A DNA stretch of 37,727 nucleotides from an uncultured Bacilli bacterium (GTDB lineage Bacteria > Bacillota_I > Bacilli_A > RF39 > UBA660), in assembly GCA_934086145.1 (NCBI GenBank), contig CAKOHV010000020.1:1-37727 (forward strand), read 5' to 3'. Every line of letters starts with the position of its first letter. The stretch's first letter is position 1. Below the pieces are notes generated by a model. It was not told where the DNA came from. It did no database searches and worked only from the letters and a program-made list of their open reading frames with translations. A program made the translations under genes and the position numbers. Shown here one piece after another: positions 23,887 to 30,943 of the stretch.

Positions 23887-24801
23887 TTATTTTCTTATAA
23901 AATCCCTTATATCATCTAAGACTTTCTCATAATCATCTTCATGAAAAATATCATGTCTCATTCCATCATGTAACTTAATATCAACCCTTGTAAATTGTTT
24001 TTTCTTATAAATTTTTGCTAATTTAAGTACACCCTTAGAATTATCACCAACCGGATCTTCCATACCTGATATTAATAATAAAGGCAAGTCTTTTTTCATT
24101 TTCTCAATATTTTTATTTTCACAAGTGTACTTAATTCCATATAATAAGTCATAAAATAACTCACAACTAATTTTGCGATAACATAACTTATCTTCTAAAT
24201 AATCATTTAAACCATTTTTACTTTTACATAACCAATCACATTCTGAGCTAGGATCTTTAATCTTTTTATTATAAGCTTCTAGACTTAACTTAGATATAAG
24301 TGGCGTGTTAACATCTTCACCATACTTCTTAGCTTCACCTAAGACAATCTTCATTATAATCCTTAAAAGTAATGGATTAACATAAGATGTCCCTGCTAAA
24401 ATAACTTTTTCTGGCTTAAATTGATAATCAATTAAATAAGTTCTAACTAAGAATGATCCTAGCGAGAAACCTAAAAAATAGTAGGGAAGTTGGTATTCTT
24501 CCGTCATTATTTGTCTTAATTTATCAAAATCAGCGACAATTTTATCCCAGCTTTTTATTGGCCCTAAATACATTGGTTTACCATTATTAATACTTCTTCC
24601 ATGACCTATATTATCGTTCCCACAAACAATATAACCTAACTCTGTAAAATAAGTACATACTTTCTCATACCTTCCAATATGTTCTGTAATCCCATGTGCT
24701 ATTTGAATTATTCCAATTGGTTCTATCTCTGGTAAATATTTTACAGCATATATTTTTGTCTTATTATCACTTGATAAAAAATCAAATTCAATTTTCTTCA
24801 T
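23887..24801 (-). CDS. Alpha/beta hydrolase, lysophospholipase/monoglyceride-lipase type
   Basis: 304 residues with the full serine-hydrolase plan of the Hydrolase_4 (S33-like) group: HGITEHIGRYEKVCTYFTEL then GYIVCGNDNIGHGRS near the oxyanion region, nucleophile elbow GFSLGSF, acid in GMEDPVGD, and His in LHDGMRHDIFHE. It is cytosolic, without a signal. Likely substrates are lysophospholipids, monoacylglycerols or other short esters. AGGAGG lies 8 nt before ATG, and TATAAT-like boxes lie at about 24805-24830 on the minus strand. The gene points away from the reductase gene at 25123 and has no partner in operon. Confidence 0.9.
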   Translation of the reverse strand: MKKIEFDFLSSDNKTKIYAVKYLPEIEPIGIIQIAHGITEHIGRYEKVCTYFTELGYIVCGNDNIGHGRSINNGKPMYLGPIKSWDKIVADFDKLRQIMTEEYQLPYYFLGFSLGSFLVRTYLIDYQFKPEKVILAGTSYVNPLLLRIIMKIVLGEAKKYGEDVNTPLISKLSLEAYNKKIKDPSSECDWLCKSKNGLNDYLEDKLCYRKISCELFYDLLYGIKYTCENKNIEKMKKDLPLLLISGMEDPVGDNSKGVLKLAKIYKKKQFTRVDIKLHDGMRHDIFHEDDYEKVLDDIRDFIRK

Positions 24802-25065
24802 CTTTTCCTCCTATATTATATCTACTTATTATAACACTTCAGCCTCATTTATTTTACCTACTAATCATTATTATCAAATTTTCTTTCTGAGAGTAATTTT
24901 TACTTGCTAGAAACTATAGTAGAACAATATTCCTATTTTCAATTTACTTAGCAATATAAGCAATTACTTATTTAATGAAAAATAATCTTTGTTTAATAAA
25001 AAATATCTTCACCACCAAAAAGGTTCAAATACTTCAATATTTAAGTTATAATTTATAAAAAAGAA
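24802..25065. promoter_or_regulatory. Divergent promoter region
   Basis: The 264-bp gap carries minus-strand -10 candidates near 24810-24835 for the hydrolase and TATAAT at 25047-25052 for the reductase operon, with a start predicted near 25059. No coding sequence is seen in it. Confidence 0.5.
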
Positions 25066-25122
25066 AAGAAAGGAATCAATCACTAAAAGTTTTTTTCTTT
25101 AATAAGATTGATTAGGTAAAAA
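25066..25122 (+). promoter_or_regulatory. Leader hairpin element, copy 2
   Basis: AAGAAAGG (25066-25073), stem AATCAATC (25074-25081) with GATTGATT (25106-25113), a 24-nt T-rich loop, then TAGGTAAAA and ATG 25123. It shares the sequence blocks of the element at 8681-8733 although the two genes are unrelated. The leader would be only about 65 nt long, so the element makes up nearly all of it. Confidence 0.6.
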
Positions 25123-25674
25123 ATGAGTAAAAATATTTTAATAATCTCCGCTTCTTTAAGTGGAACAAATAATACTAAAAAACTATGTGAGCAATTTAAA
25201 AAAGGGGCCTTAGAAGCTCAAAATAATGTTGAATTATTAGAACTAAGAGGTAAAAAGATAAATAGTTGCTTAGGCTGTAACACTTGTCAAAATAATGGTG
25301 GCGTTTGTGTCTTTAAAGATGATGTTCCAACTATCTTAAATAAAATGTTAGCTGCTGATATTATTGTCTTAGCAAGTCCTGTCTATTTTTATTCCATAAC
25401 TGGTTTATTAAAAACTTTAATTGATCGTAGCTACGCTACCTTTGCTTCTTTAACAGATAAAGAATTCTATTTTATTTTATCTTGTGCTGCACCATATGCT
25501 GAACCATATAAAAAAGACTTAGATATAGCTCTTAATACCTTGCGTGGTTATATTACTTGTCTTCCTAATGCTACCGAAAAAGGTATCATTATTGGCGATA
25601 ATACAGCCGAAGTTAAAATCGAAGATAATCCTGCTTATAACCAAGCTTATATCATTGGTCAATGTATAAAATAA
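25123..25674 (+). CDS. Flavodoxin-like NAD(P)H/FMN reductase, iron-sulfur flavoprotein type
   Basis: 183 residues with a flavodoxin fold: FMN phosphate loop ILIISASLSGTNNTKKLCEQ, a Cys cluster INSCLGCNTCQNNGGVC (residues 47-63) and ILASPVYFYS-like flavin loop VLASPVYFYSITGLLKTLID. The Cys-x2-Cys-x2-Cys-x6-Cys block matches multimeric flavodoxin/iron-sulfur flavoproteins (NADPH-dependent FMN reductase family). It probably passes electrons to small substrates or to a partner enzyme. The radical SAM gene starts 24 bp downstream, making it a possible reductant for that enzyme (inference). Confidence 0.87.
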   Translation: MSKNILIISASLSGTNNTKKLCEQFKKGALEAQNNVELLELRGKKINSCLGCNTCQNNGGVCVFKDDVPTILNKMLAADIIVLASPVYFYSITGLLKTLIDRSYATFASLTDKEFYFILSCAAPYAEPYKKDLDIALNTLRGYITCLPNATEKGIIIGDNTAEVKIEDNPAYNQAYIIGQCIK

Positions 25675-25698
25675 TAATTTATAAAAGAGGGGGAACTT

Positions 25699-26580
25699 AT
25701 GGAATTTATTAAAGCTAAAACTATCCTTAGCAAAGTTAAAGATGGTAGAGAATGGTATGGAATTGACTATAATATGAATTTATATCGTGGTTGTCCTCAT
25801 CAATGTATTTATTGTGATAGTCGTAGTAATTGCTATCATATTGAAAATTTTGACATTGTCCGTGGTAAAGACCAAGCTCTTTATATCTTAGAAAAAGAAC
25901 TTGCTAAAAAAGTCCGCGGTGTTGTCGGCATTGGGGCGATGTCTGATACTTACAATCCTCTTGAAAGAACCTATGAACAGACTAGGGGAGCTTTAAAGCT
26001 CATTGCTAAGTATGGCTTCGGTGTCTCTATTGATACCAAAAGTGACCTAATCCTTCGTGATTTAGATCTCCTAAAAAAAATAAATGTTCACAATAACGTT
26101 ATCATTAAATTTACCATTACTACACCTCGTGATGACTTGGCGCGAATAATTGAACCTAACGTATGTGTTTCTTCTAAAAGATTCCAAGCTATCAAAAAGC
26201 TAAGCGATAATGGCCTTTTTGTTGGAATCATGTTAAATCCCGTTCTACCTTTTATTACGGACAGCGAAGAAGATATAAAAAAATTAGTAAAACTCGCTGC
26301 TATGAGTGGAGCAAAATTTGTTCATACTTATATGGGCATGACTTTAAGAGAAAATCAACGAGATTATTATTTCCAAAAATTAGATCAGCATTTCCCTGGT
26401 CTTAAAGAAAAATATCTTGCTTATTATCAAGATCGTTACGATTGTTCTGTCCCTAATTATCGCCATTTATACAAAGTTTTCTCTACAGAATGTCAAAAAT
26501 ATGGTCTTCTTTACCAAATGTCTGACATAATTGCAGCTTATAAAAAAGAAACATCTGAAAAACAATTAAGCTTATTTTAA
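25699..26580 (+). CDS. SPL-family radical SAM protein (Rv2578c/SplB-like)
   Basis: 293 residues. The Fe4S4-binding CX3CX2C lies at Cys32, Cys36 and Cys39 within LYRGCPHQCIYCDSR. The next blocks, IGAMSDTYNPLERTYEQTRG and KYGFGVSIDTKSDLILRDLD, are typical of the uncharacterised SPL-like radical SAM group present in many anaerobes. True spore photoproduct lyase is longer and has a C-terminal Cys that I do not see, so DNA photoproduct repair is not supported. AAAGAGGGGG precedes ATG. It is in one operon with the flavoprotein. Confidence 0.88.
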   Translation: MEFIKAKTILSKVKDGREWYGIDYNMNLYRGCPHQCIYCDSRSNCYHIENFDIVRGKDQALYILEKELAKKVRGVVGIGAMSDTYNPLERTYEQTRGALKLIAKYGFGVSIDTKSDLILRDLDLLKKINVHNNVIIKFTITTPRDDLARIIEPNVCVSSKRFQAIKKLSDNGLFVGIMLNPVLPFITDSEEDIKKLVKLAAMSGAKFVHTYMGMTLRENQRDYYFQKLDQHFPGLKEKYLAYYQDRYDCSVPNYRHLYKVFSTECQKYGLLYQMSDIIAAYKKETSEKQLSLF

Positions 26581-26717
26581 TTTTTTCAATCTCCTAAGAA
26601 CTATCTAAAACACTAGAAAAAAATTAAATGTTAAAAAACTTTGCGCTATTTCCAAAGTTATTTGGTAGAAAATTATTAAACATTTTCTATATAATTAAGA
26701 GCGAAAGGAAGGTTAAA

Positions 26718-27296
26718 ATGAAATTAGGCGAAAACATTTTAAAATTAAGAAAAGAAAATAAATTAAGTCAAGAACAACTAGCGGAGAAAGTCGATGTTAC
26801 TAGACAAACCATCTCCAATTGGGAATTAGGTGAAACCTCTCCCAATCCAGAACAATTAAAATTATTATCTAAAGTCTTAAATATCAGCATAGATGAATTA
26901 CTTAATAATGACATTAAATCTGTCATCGTTGAAAAGGTTAGTAATACTGAAAAATTAGCCGGCATAATTATTAAGATTTTAAAAGTAGTAGGAATCTTTT
27001 TTATTATCTATGTGGCCCTAATCATTATATCTATTGTTATGTTTATGGTTCCCTATAATAAAAAAATAGAATCATCATCAGAAGTAGCTGTCGAAAATCA
27101 AACCGTTGCTTTAACATGTACCATGAATGATAAAGAATACCATTATCTTATTGAATCAGATAATAATGATAATATAGTTGATGCTAGTGGTAGTGAGTAT
27201 ATTACAGACCTACTTAAAGATAAAGAATTTAAAAAAGGTAAAATTCTTGTTGAATACATCAATACTTATTTTAAAGATAATGGCGGAACTTGTTAA
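26718..27296 (+). CDS. Membrane-anchored XRE regulator
   Basis: ATG 26718 (GAAAGGAAGG upstream) starts a canonical XRE domain: MKLGENILKLRKENKLSQEQ then LAEKVDVTRQTISNWELGET and ISIDELL (residues 1-65). The longer frame from 26628 adds unrelated residues and is rejected. A linker leads to one transmembrane helix (about 93-115), and the last 75 residues lie outside the membrane (TCTMNDKEYHYLIESDNNDN). An HTH domain tethered to the membrane with an exported tail suggests direct sensing of an outside signal, but no ligand is known. The -10 box TATAAT is at 26690. Confidence 0.85.
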   Translation: MKLGENILKLRKENKLSQEQLAEKVDVTRQTISNWELGETSPNPEQLKLLSKVLNISIDELLNNDIKSVIVEKVSNTEKLAGIIIKILKVVGIFFIIYVALIIISIVMFMVPYNKKIESSSEVAVENQTVALTCTMNDKEYHYLIESDNNDNIVDASGSEYITDLLKDKEFKKGKILVEYINTYFKDNGGTC

Positions 27297-27345
27297 CTTT
27301 ACTTAAAAAATTAACACTTTTACCATTTATCAAGTAATTAAAACC

Positions 27346-27364
27346 AACTCTAGATTTATTTCCT
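27346..27364. promoter_or_regulatory. Shared upstream motif, copy 1
   Basis: AACTCTAGATTTATTTCCT starts 68 bp before the HTH gene. A 17/19 identical copy starts 70 bp before the gene at 28292. Each copy lies 20-21 bp before a -10-like box (TACAAT, 27386), so it covers the -35 region. Confidence 0.5.
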
Positions 27365-27413
27365 GTTATAAATTTATTTCTTTTAATACAATGAAACAGG
27401 AAGGAATGATTAT

Positions 27414-28136
27414 ATGAATCAAGAAAAAATTGGTAAGTTTATTATGACTTGCCGCAAAAAGAAAAAATTAACTCAAAGTGCCTTAGCAGAAAAGTTAGGA
27501 GTCACCGATAAATCAATAAGTAACTGGGAAAATGGCCGTAATATGCCCGATCTTGCCCTCTTTAAACCACTATGTCAAATTCTTGATATTTCAATTAATG
27601 ATTTAATGAGTGGAGAAGAAGTGAGCCAAGCATCTTATCAAGAAAAATTAGAAGAAAATATCATAAATACTATCGATTATTCTAATAAAACTCTAACATT
27701 TAAAAATAACTTAATCGGCGTCCTTTTTCTATCCTTTGGTCTTTTAATAGCCGTTACGGCTCTAACAATCTTTCCTAGTGAAAGTAGTTGGGGAAGTATT
27801 TATTCTATCCTTGGAGCTATTTTTTCCTTAATTGGTGTTGCATATTTTACTAAAAAGCTTTGCTTATATAATAGAATACTTCTTAATCTAGGATACCTTA
27901 TTTTATTTGTTATCATGTTAATTTTTATTGATTATTTAAGTGTTGCTAATATCCATCAAGCTCCTCGCTTTGCTATAAAAAAAGTTTGGGCCGATACAAC
28001 CATATATTATGACACACCATTCTATGATGTTGTTAGATGCCAAAAAGATACTAAAAATGAATATTATAAAATTCTAAAAAATCAATCTTATGATCCTACT
28101 AACATTGAAAAATACTGTGACTCTACTGAAAAATAA
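27414..28136 (+). CDS. XRE regulator with C-terminal membrane domain
   Basis: 240 residues. The XRE domain is at 1-66 (MNQEKIGKFIMTCRKKKKLT, then LAEKLGVTDKSISNWENGRN, MPDL and ISINDLMSGE). Three hydrophobic helices follow (about 98-120, 126-145, 153-172), then a 65-residue tail (KVWADTTIYYDTPFYDVVRC). The HTH-plus-membrane architecture recurs in gut Firmicutes. GGAAGGA precedes ATG, and TTCCTGTT at 27360 can pair with AACAGGAA at 27395, partly covering the ribosome site. A good terminator follows. It is the likely regulator of the shared motif before itself and the gene at 28292 (inference). Confidence 0.85.
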   Translation: MNQEKIGKFIMTCRKKKKLTQSALAEKLGVTDKSISNWENGRNMPDLALFKPLCQILDISINDLMSGEEVSQASYQEKLEENIINTIDYSNKTLTFKNNLIGVLFLSFGLLIAVTALTIFPSESSWGSIYSILGAIFSLIGVAYFTKKLCLYNRILLNLGYLILFVIMLIFIDYLSVANIHQAPRFAIKKVWADTTIYYDTPFYDVVRCQKDTKNEYYKILKNQSYDPTNIEKYCDSTEK

Positions 28137-28185
28137 TTATCTAAATAGACATTTTATACTTTCTGTGTTATTCAATAATTTTATT

Positions 28186-28208
28186 AAAACAGAGCTAATC
28201 TGTTTTTT
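28186..28208 (+). terminator. Terminator after the second HTH gene
   Basis: AAAACAGA pairs with TCTGTTTT (28199-28206), followed by T residues. Confidence 0.85.
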
Positions 28209-28221
28209 GATTCTTTAAATA

Positions 28222-28240
28222 AACTCTAGTTCTATTTCCT
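28222..28240. promoter_or_regulatory. Shared upstream motif, copy 2
   Basis: AACTCTAGTTCTATTTCCT, almost identical to the motif at 27346 and at the same distance from its gene (70 bp). TATAAA at 28261 is the likely -10 box. Confidence 0.5.
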
Positions 28241-28291
28241 TATATTTAATACTTAATAATTATAAAATGAACGAGGAAAGGAGATAAAACT

Positions 28292-28759
28292 ATGCATCAC
28301 AAAAAAATAATTTTTCTTATCATTCTACTTAGTATTATCTTATGTCTTATTATAAATAAAAATAATAAGGTAGATGAAACCAAAACTTCCGATGACGAAA
28401 TAATCTTGCAAATTAACTTAGATGTTCCTAAAGATTTTGGTTTACTTCTAATTGAATATGAAACTAAAGATGCTTCTGGTAGTGGGGGAGTTTCTAATGC
28501 TAATAAGTCTTTAATTAAACATAATGATAACTTAACTTATTCTTTAAGCAAACAAGATTTTAATAATGCCTCTGATATTACAGATTTAACTTTAACCTTT
28601 AAAATTGTAACCGAGTATGTTGAACCTAATTACGAAGATAATTACCTAGCTTCTTTGAGTTTTACCCTAAACCCTGTTCAAATTAATGCTCATTATGGTA
28701 ATACCTATCACATTACTATAACTAGTGACGAGAATAGTTATCAAGCCATCTTATCTTAA
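28292..28759 (+). CDS. Exported or membrane-anchored protein of unknown function
   Basis: 155 residues. A hydrophobic N-terminal segment (residues 5-21) acts as signal anchor; there is no lipobox Cys in a proper position (Cys18 lacks the usual context). The rest is beta-rich and acidic: IILQINLDVPKDFGLLLIEY, DASGSGGVSNANKS and YGNTYHITITSDENSY, possibly an immunoglobulin-like fold. GAGGAAAGGAG is a strong ribosome site. It shares the upstream motif with the membrane HTH gene before it, suggesting joint regulation. No family recognised. Confidence 0.7.
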   Translation: MHHKKIIFLIILLSIILCLIINKNNKVDETKTSDDEIILQINLDVPKDFGLLLIEYETKDASGSGGVSNANKSLIKHNDNLTYSLSKQDFNNASDITDLTLTFKIVTEYVEPNYEDNYLASLSFTLNPVQINAHYGNTYHITITSDENSYQAILS

Positions 28760-28839
28760 AAATTAACTTGTAAAAATGTCAATTTACATATCGAAAAAAA
28801 ATTTTGTTTACAATTTTGCTGTATAATGATATTATCAAG

Positions 28840-28863
28840 CTAAGGAAAGGGATTTTTCCGTAG
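28840..28863 (+). promoter_or_regulatory. Leader hairpin of the three-repeat protein gene
   Basis: CTA-GGAAA pairs with TTTCC-TAG around a 6-nt loop, with one internal mismatch. It lies between the TATAAT box at 28822-28827 and the AGAGGAG site. Confidence 0.45.
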
Positions 28864-28878
28864 ATAAGAGGAGTTTAT

Positions 28879-30054
28879 ATGAAAAAGAATAAAAAAACAA
28901 TAATCATCATCGCGATTGTCTTAATCTTAATAATAGGGGGAGCAGTTGGTTTTTACTGTTACCAACAAATTTTAAAGGGCTCAAATAAAAATGAGACTAA
29001 TGTTACTGATACTAAAAAAGCTACTAACGAAACTAGTGATTCCATAATTGTTCTATTAAAAGAATATTATTATGAAAAAGGTTTTGTTGATAAAAAGAAT
29101 CTTTCCTTTTGGAATATTGATAAAGTAGAGTACATTGGTTACTATGAAATCAATGGTAATTTTATTTACAAGGTAACGGGATCTTATGCCTGCTTAGACA
29201 AAACTGATAGCTGTGTTTACCAAGAACAAGCATCTGAACCAAAGAATAATGTTTATTCATTCATTCTTTATCTAGATGTTGAAGAAAGTAACTCTAAGTT
29301 AGCTATTAAAAATCTTTCTAGCACTTTTGTTAACAATAAAGTTGTTGAAGATAACACAACGCTTGATTCTGATACTAATCTTCATGATAAAGTAAAAAAA
29401 GCTATTAAAGAATTCTATACTAGTAAAAACTTATTAAATGAAAAAAATTTAACAAGTTGGAACTTTACTAAAGTAGAATATGTTCAAAAAGAAAATGATA
29501 CTATAACATATCAAATTGAAAGTAATTATAAGTGCAGTAACAATGATTCATCTTGTGTTTACGTTGAACAAGAACAAGATAAGAATAGTGATGGATCATA
29601 CAAATTTAACTTCTATGTTGAAATGCAAAACGATACTGTAACTAATCTTTATTCAGCAACTTTTAAAGAAGATAGTGATAGCGATAGTGATGTTGGTTAT
29701 ACAGATGAGTATGATCTTACAAAAGAAGAAATTCTTGATCTTTTCATTACACAATCTAAAAAATCTGGTTTATACCATGAAGAAAATGTTGCTAGCATCA
29801 AAGCTACTAAGGCTTTATTTGTAGGTTATTACCAAAGTAAATCTGATACTAAAATATACAACTTAGAAGGAACTTATACATGCAAAGATAATACTAGTGA
29901 TTGTGTATATCTAGAACAAGTAGGAGAACCAACGAATAATGAATATCCAATTGGTATTTATGTAATGCATAATTTCAAAACAAAGGAAACCAGTTTATCA
30001 GGTGCTATTATTTATAGTCCAGAATTAGTTGAATTTAATTCCCCATTAAACTAG
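28879..30054 (+). CDS. Membrane-anchored protein with three CX6CVYxEQ domains
   Basis: 391 residues. A signal anchor (about 6-28) and a Thr/Asn/Lys linker lead to three tandem domains of about 95-100 residues (about 52-152, 170-265, 280-385). Each has an N-terminal helix ending near a Tyr/Phe, a W/A-N-x-x-K-V/A-x-Y/F-V strand and a Cys pair: YACLDKTDSCVYQEQ, YKCSNNDSSCVYVEQ, YTCKDNTSDCVYLEQ. The CX6CVYxEQ signature probably forms a disulfide-closed loop outside the cell. A Ser-Asp repeat links domains two and three. AGAGGAG precedes ATG, and a strong terminator follows. Likely a surface binding protein; the family is not recognised. Confidence 0.8.
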   Translation: MKKNKKTIIIIAIVLILIIGGAVGFYCYQQILKGSNKNETNVTDTKKATNETSDSIIVLLKEYYYEKGFVDKKNLSFWNIDKVEYIGYYEINGNFIYKVTGSYACLDKTDSCVYQEQASEPKNNVYSFILYLDVEESNSKLAIKNLSSTFVNNKVVEDNTTLDSDTNLHDKVKKAIKEFYTSKNLLNEKNLTSWNFTKVEYVQKENDTITYQIESNYKCSNNDSSCVYVEQEQDKNSDGSYKFNFYVEMQNDTVTNLYSATFKEDSDSDSDVGYTDEYDLTKEEILDLFITQSKKSGLYHEENVASIKATKALFVGYYQSKSDTKIYNLEGTYTCKDNTSDCVYLEQVGEPTNNEYPIGIYVMHNFKTKETSLSGAIIYSPELVEFNSPLN

Positions 30055-30064
30055 AAAAAAACAA

Positions 30065-30095
30065 GGTAAAATGAAAAAACATTTTATCTTTTTTT
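30065..30095 (+). terminator. Terminator after the three-repeat protein gene
   Basis: GGTAAAATG pairs with CATTTTATC (one G-U), followed by seven T. Confidence 0.85.
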
Positions 30096-30128
30096 GTGTT
30101 TCACCATCTTTAACTTTCAAGTTCTCCA

Positions 30129-30137
30129 TGCTATAAT
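30129..30137 (+). promoter_or_regulatory. Extended -10 promoter of the PPase-like/VOC gene
   Basis: TGCTATAAT 26 bp before ATG 30163; TTTAAC at 30109 is a weak -35. Confidence 0.6.
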
Positions 30138-30162
30138 CAAGCTAAATTAAGGAGAATTTATT

Positions 30163-30861
30163 ATGCAAAAAATTGAAAAATATTTAAATCAAGAACTATC
30201 TATTATTATTGATCATCCCATAGGAAGCCAAGGAACTTCCTTCATCTATCCACTCAATTGTGGCTATTTAAAAGATACCAAGCCTAATCTTTCTTGCTAT
30301 CTTTTAGGTATTTTTAATCCCTTAACTGAGTACACAGGTAAGTGCATTGCTATTATAAAAGGTAAGCATGCTTCAAAATTAATTATTGCTGATAAAGCAT
30401 ATAGTAAAGAAGCCATTTCATCCCTAATTGAATTCCAAGAAAAAAACACCAACTATGAAATAATTACCAGTGATATTAATTTTAATAGCTTGATTCCCGA
30501 ATTAAGTGTCTCTAATATTGCCCAAAGTAAAGCTTTTTATCAAAAACTAGGCTTTCATATCGTCTATGAACGACCTCAAGATAAATTTTGCTTTTTAGAA
30601 TTAGAAAATAACCAAATTATGATTGAAGAAGTAAATGAGCATTGGCAAGTCGGGCAATTAACTTATCCTTTTGGAAATGGTCTAAATATCAGCATGTCTT
30701 TAGCAAACGTTCAAGCATACTATGATTTTATAACCAAACAACAAATAAAAATCTTTTTACCTCTTAAAGTTAACAAGTACGAAGCTTCGGGAAAAGTATA
30801 TCAAGATTCAGAGTTTTTATTACAAGATCCAGATGGCTACTTACTTAGATTTAACAATTAA
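30163..30861 (+). CDS. Fusion of an inorganic-pyrophosphatase-like domain and a VOC domain
   Basis: 232 residues. Residues about 8-100 follow the family-I pyrophosphatase-like pattern of Firmicutes: IIIDHPIGSQ (compare V.vDRPlGS.HP), IYPLNCGYL (YPxNYGY), CYLLGIFNPLTEYTGKCIAI (DaYiLGv..P...f.G..iAI) and FQEKN near the end. The acidic DGEExD set that binds Mg2+ is replaced by NLSCY, so phosphatase activity is unlikely. Residues about 108-232 are a VOC (glyoxalase/bleomycin-resistance) module: IPELSVSNIAQSKAFYQKLG then FCFLELENNQIMIEE and FLLQDPDGYLLRF, with the usual metal Glu near the end changed to Arg/Phe context. AAGGAG precedes ATG. Binding rather than catalysis is a fair guess. Confidence 0.78.
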   Translation: MQKIEKYLNQELSIIIDHPIGSQGTSFIYPLNCGYLKDTKPNLSCYLLGIFNPLTEYTGKCIAIIKGKHASKLIIADKAYSKEAISSLIEFQEKNTNYEIITSDINFNSLIPELSVSNIAQSKAFYQKLGFHIVYERPQDKFCFLELENNQIMIEEVNEHWQVGQLTYPFGNGLNISMSLANVQAYYDFITKQQIKIFLPLKVNKYEASGKVYQDSEFLLQDPDGYLLRFNN

Positions 30862-30886
30862 TATTATATATAATCCTTCTAACATA

Positions 30887-30895
30887 TGCTATAAT
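30887..30895 (+). promoter_or_regulatory. Extended -10 promoter of the radical SAM operon
   Basis: TGCTATAAT 48 bp before ATG 30944. No further promoter is seen inside the four-gene operon. Confidence 0.6.
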
Positions 30896-30943
30896 TAGAA
30901 TGATAATAGAAGAACATAAAAGGTGTTGTAAAGAGGTGTTTGT

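Noticed and set aside
25699..26580. True spore photoproduct lyase
   Set aside because: It is shorter than SplB, I see no C-terminal catalytic Cys, and there are no sporulation genes nearby.
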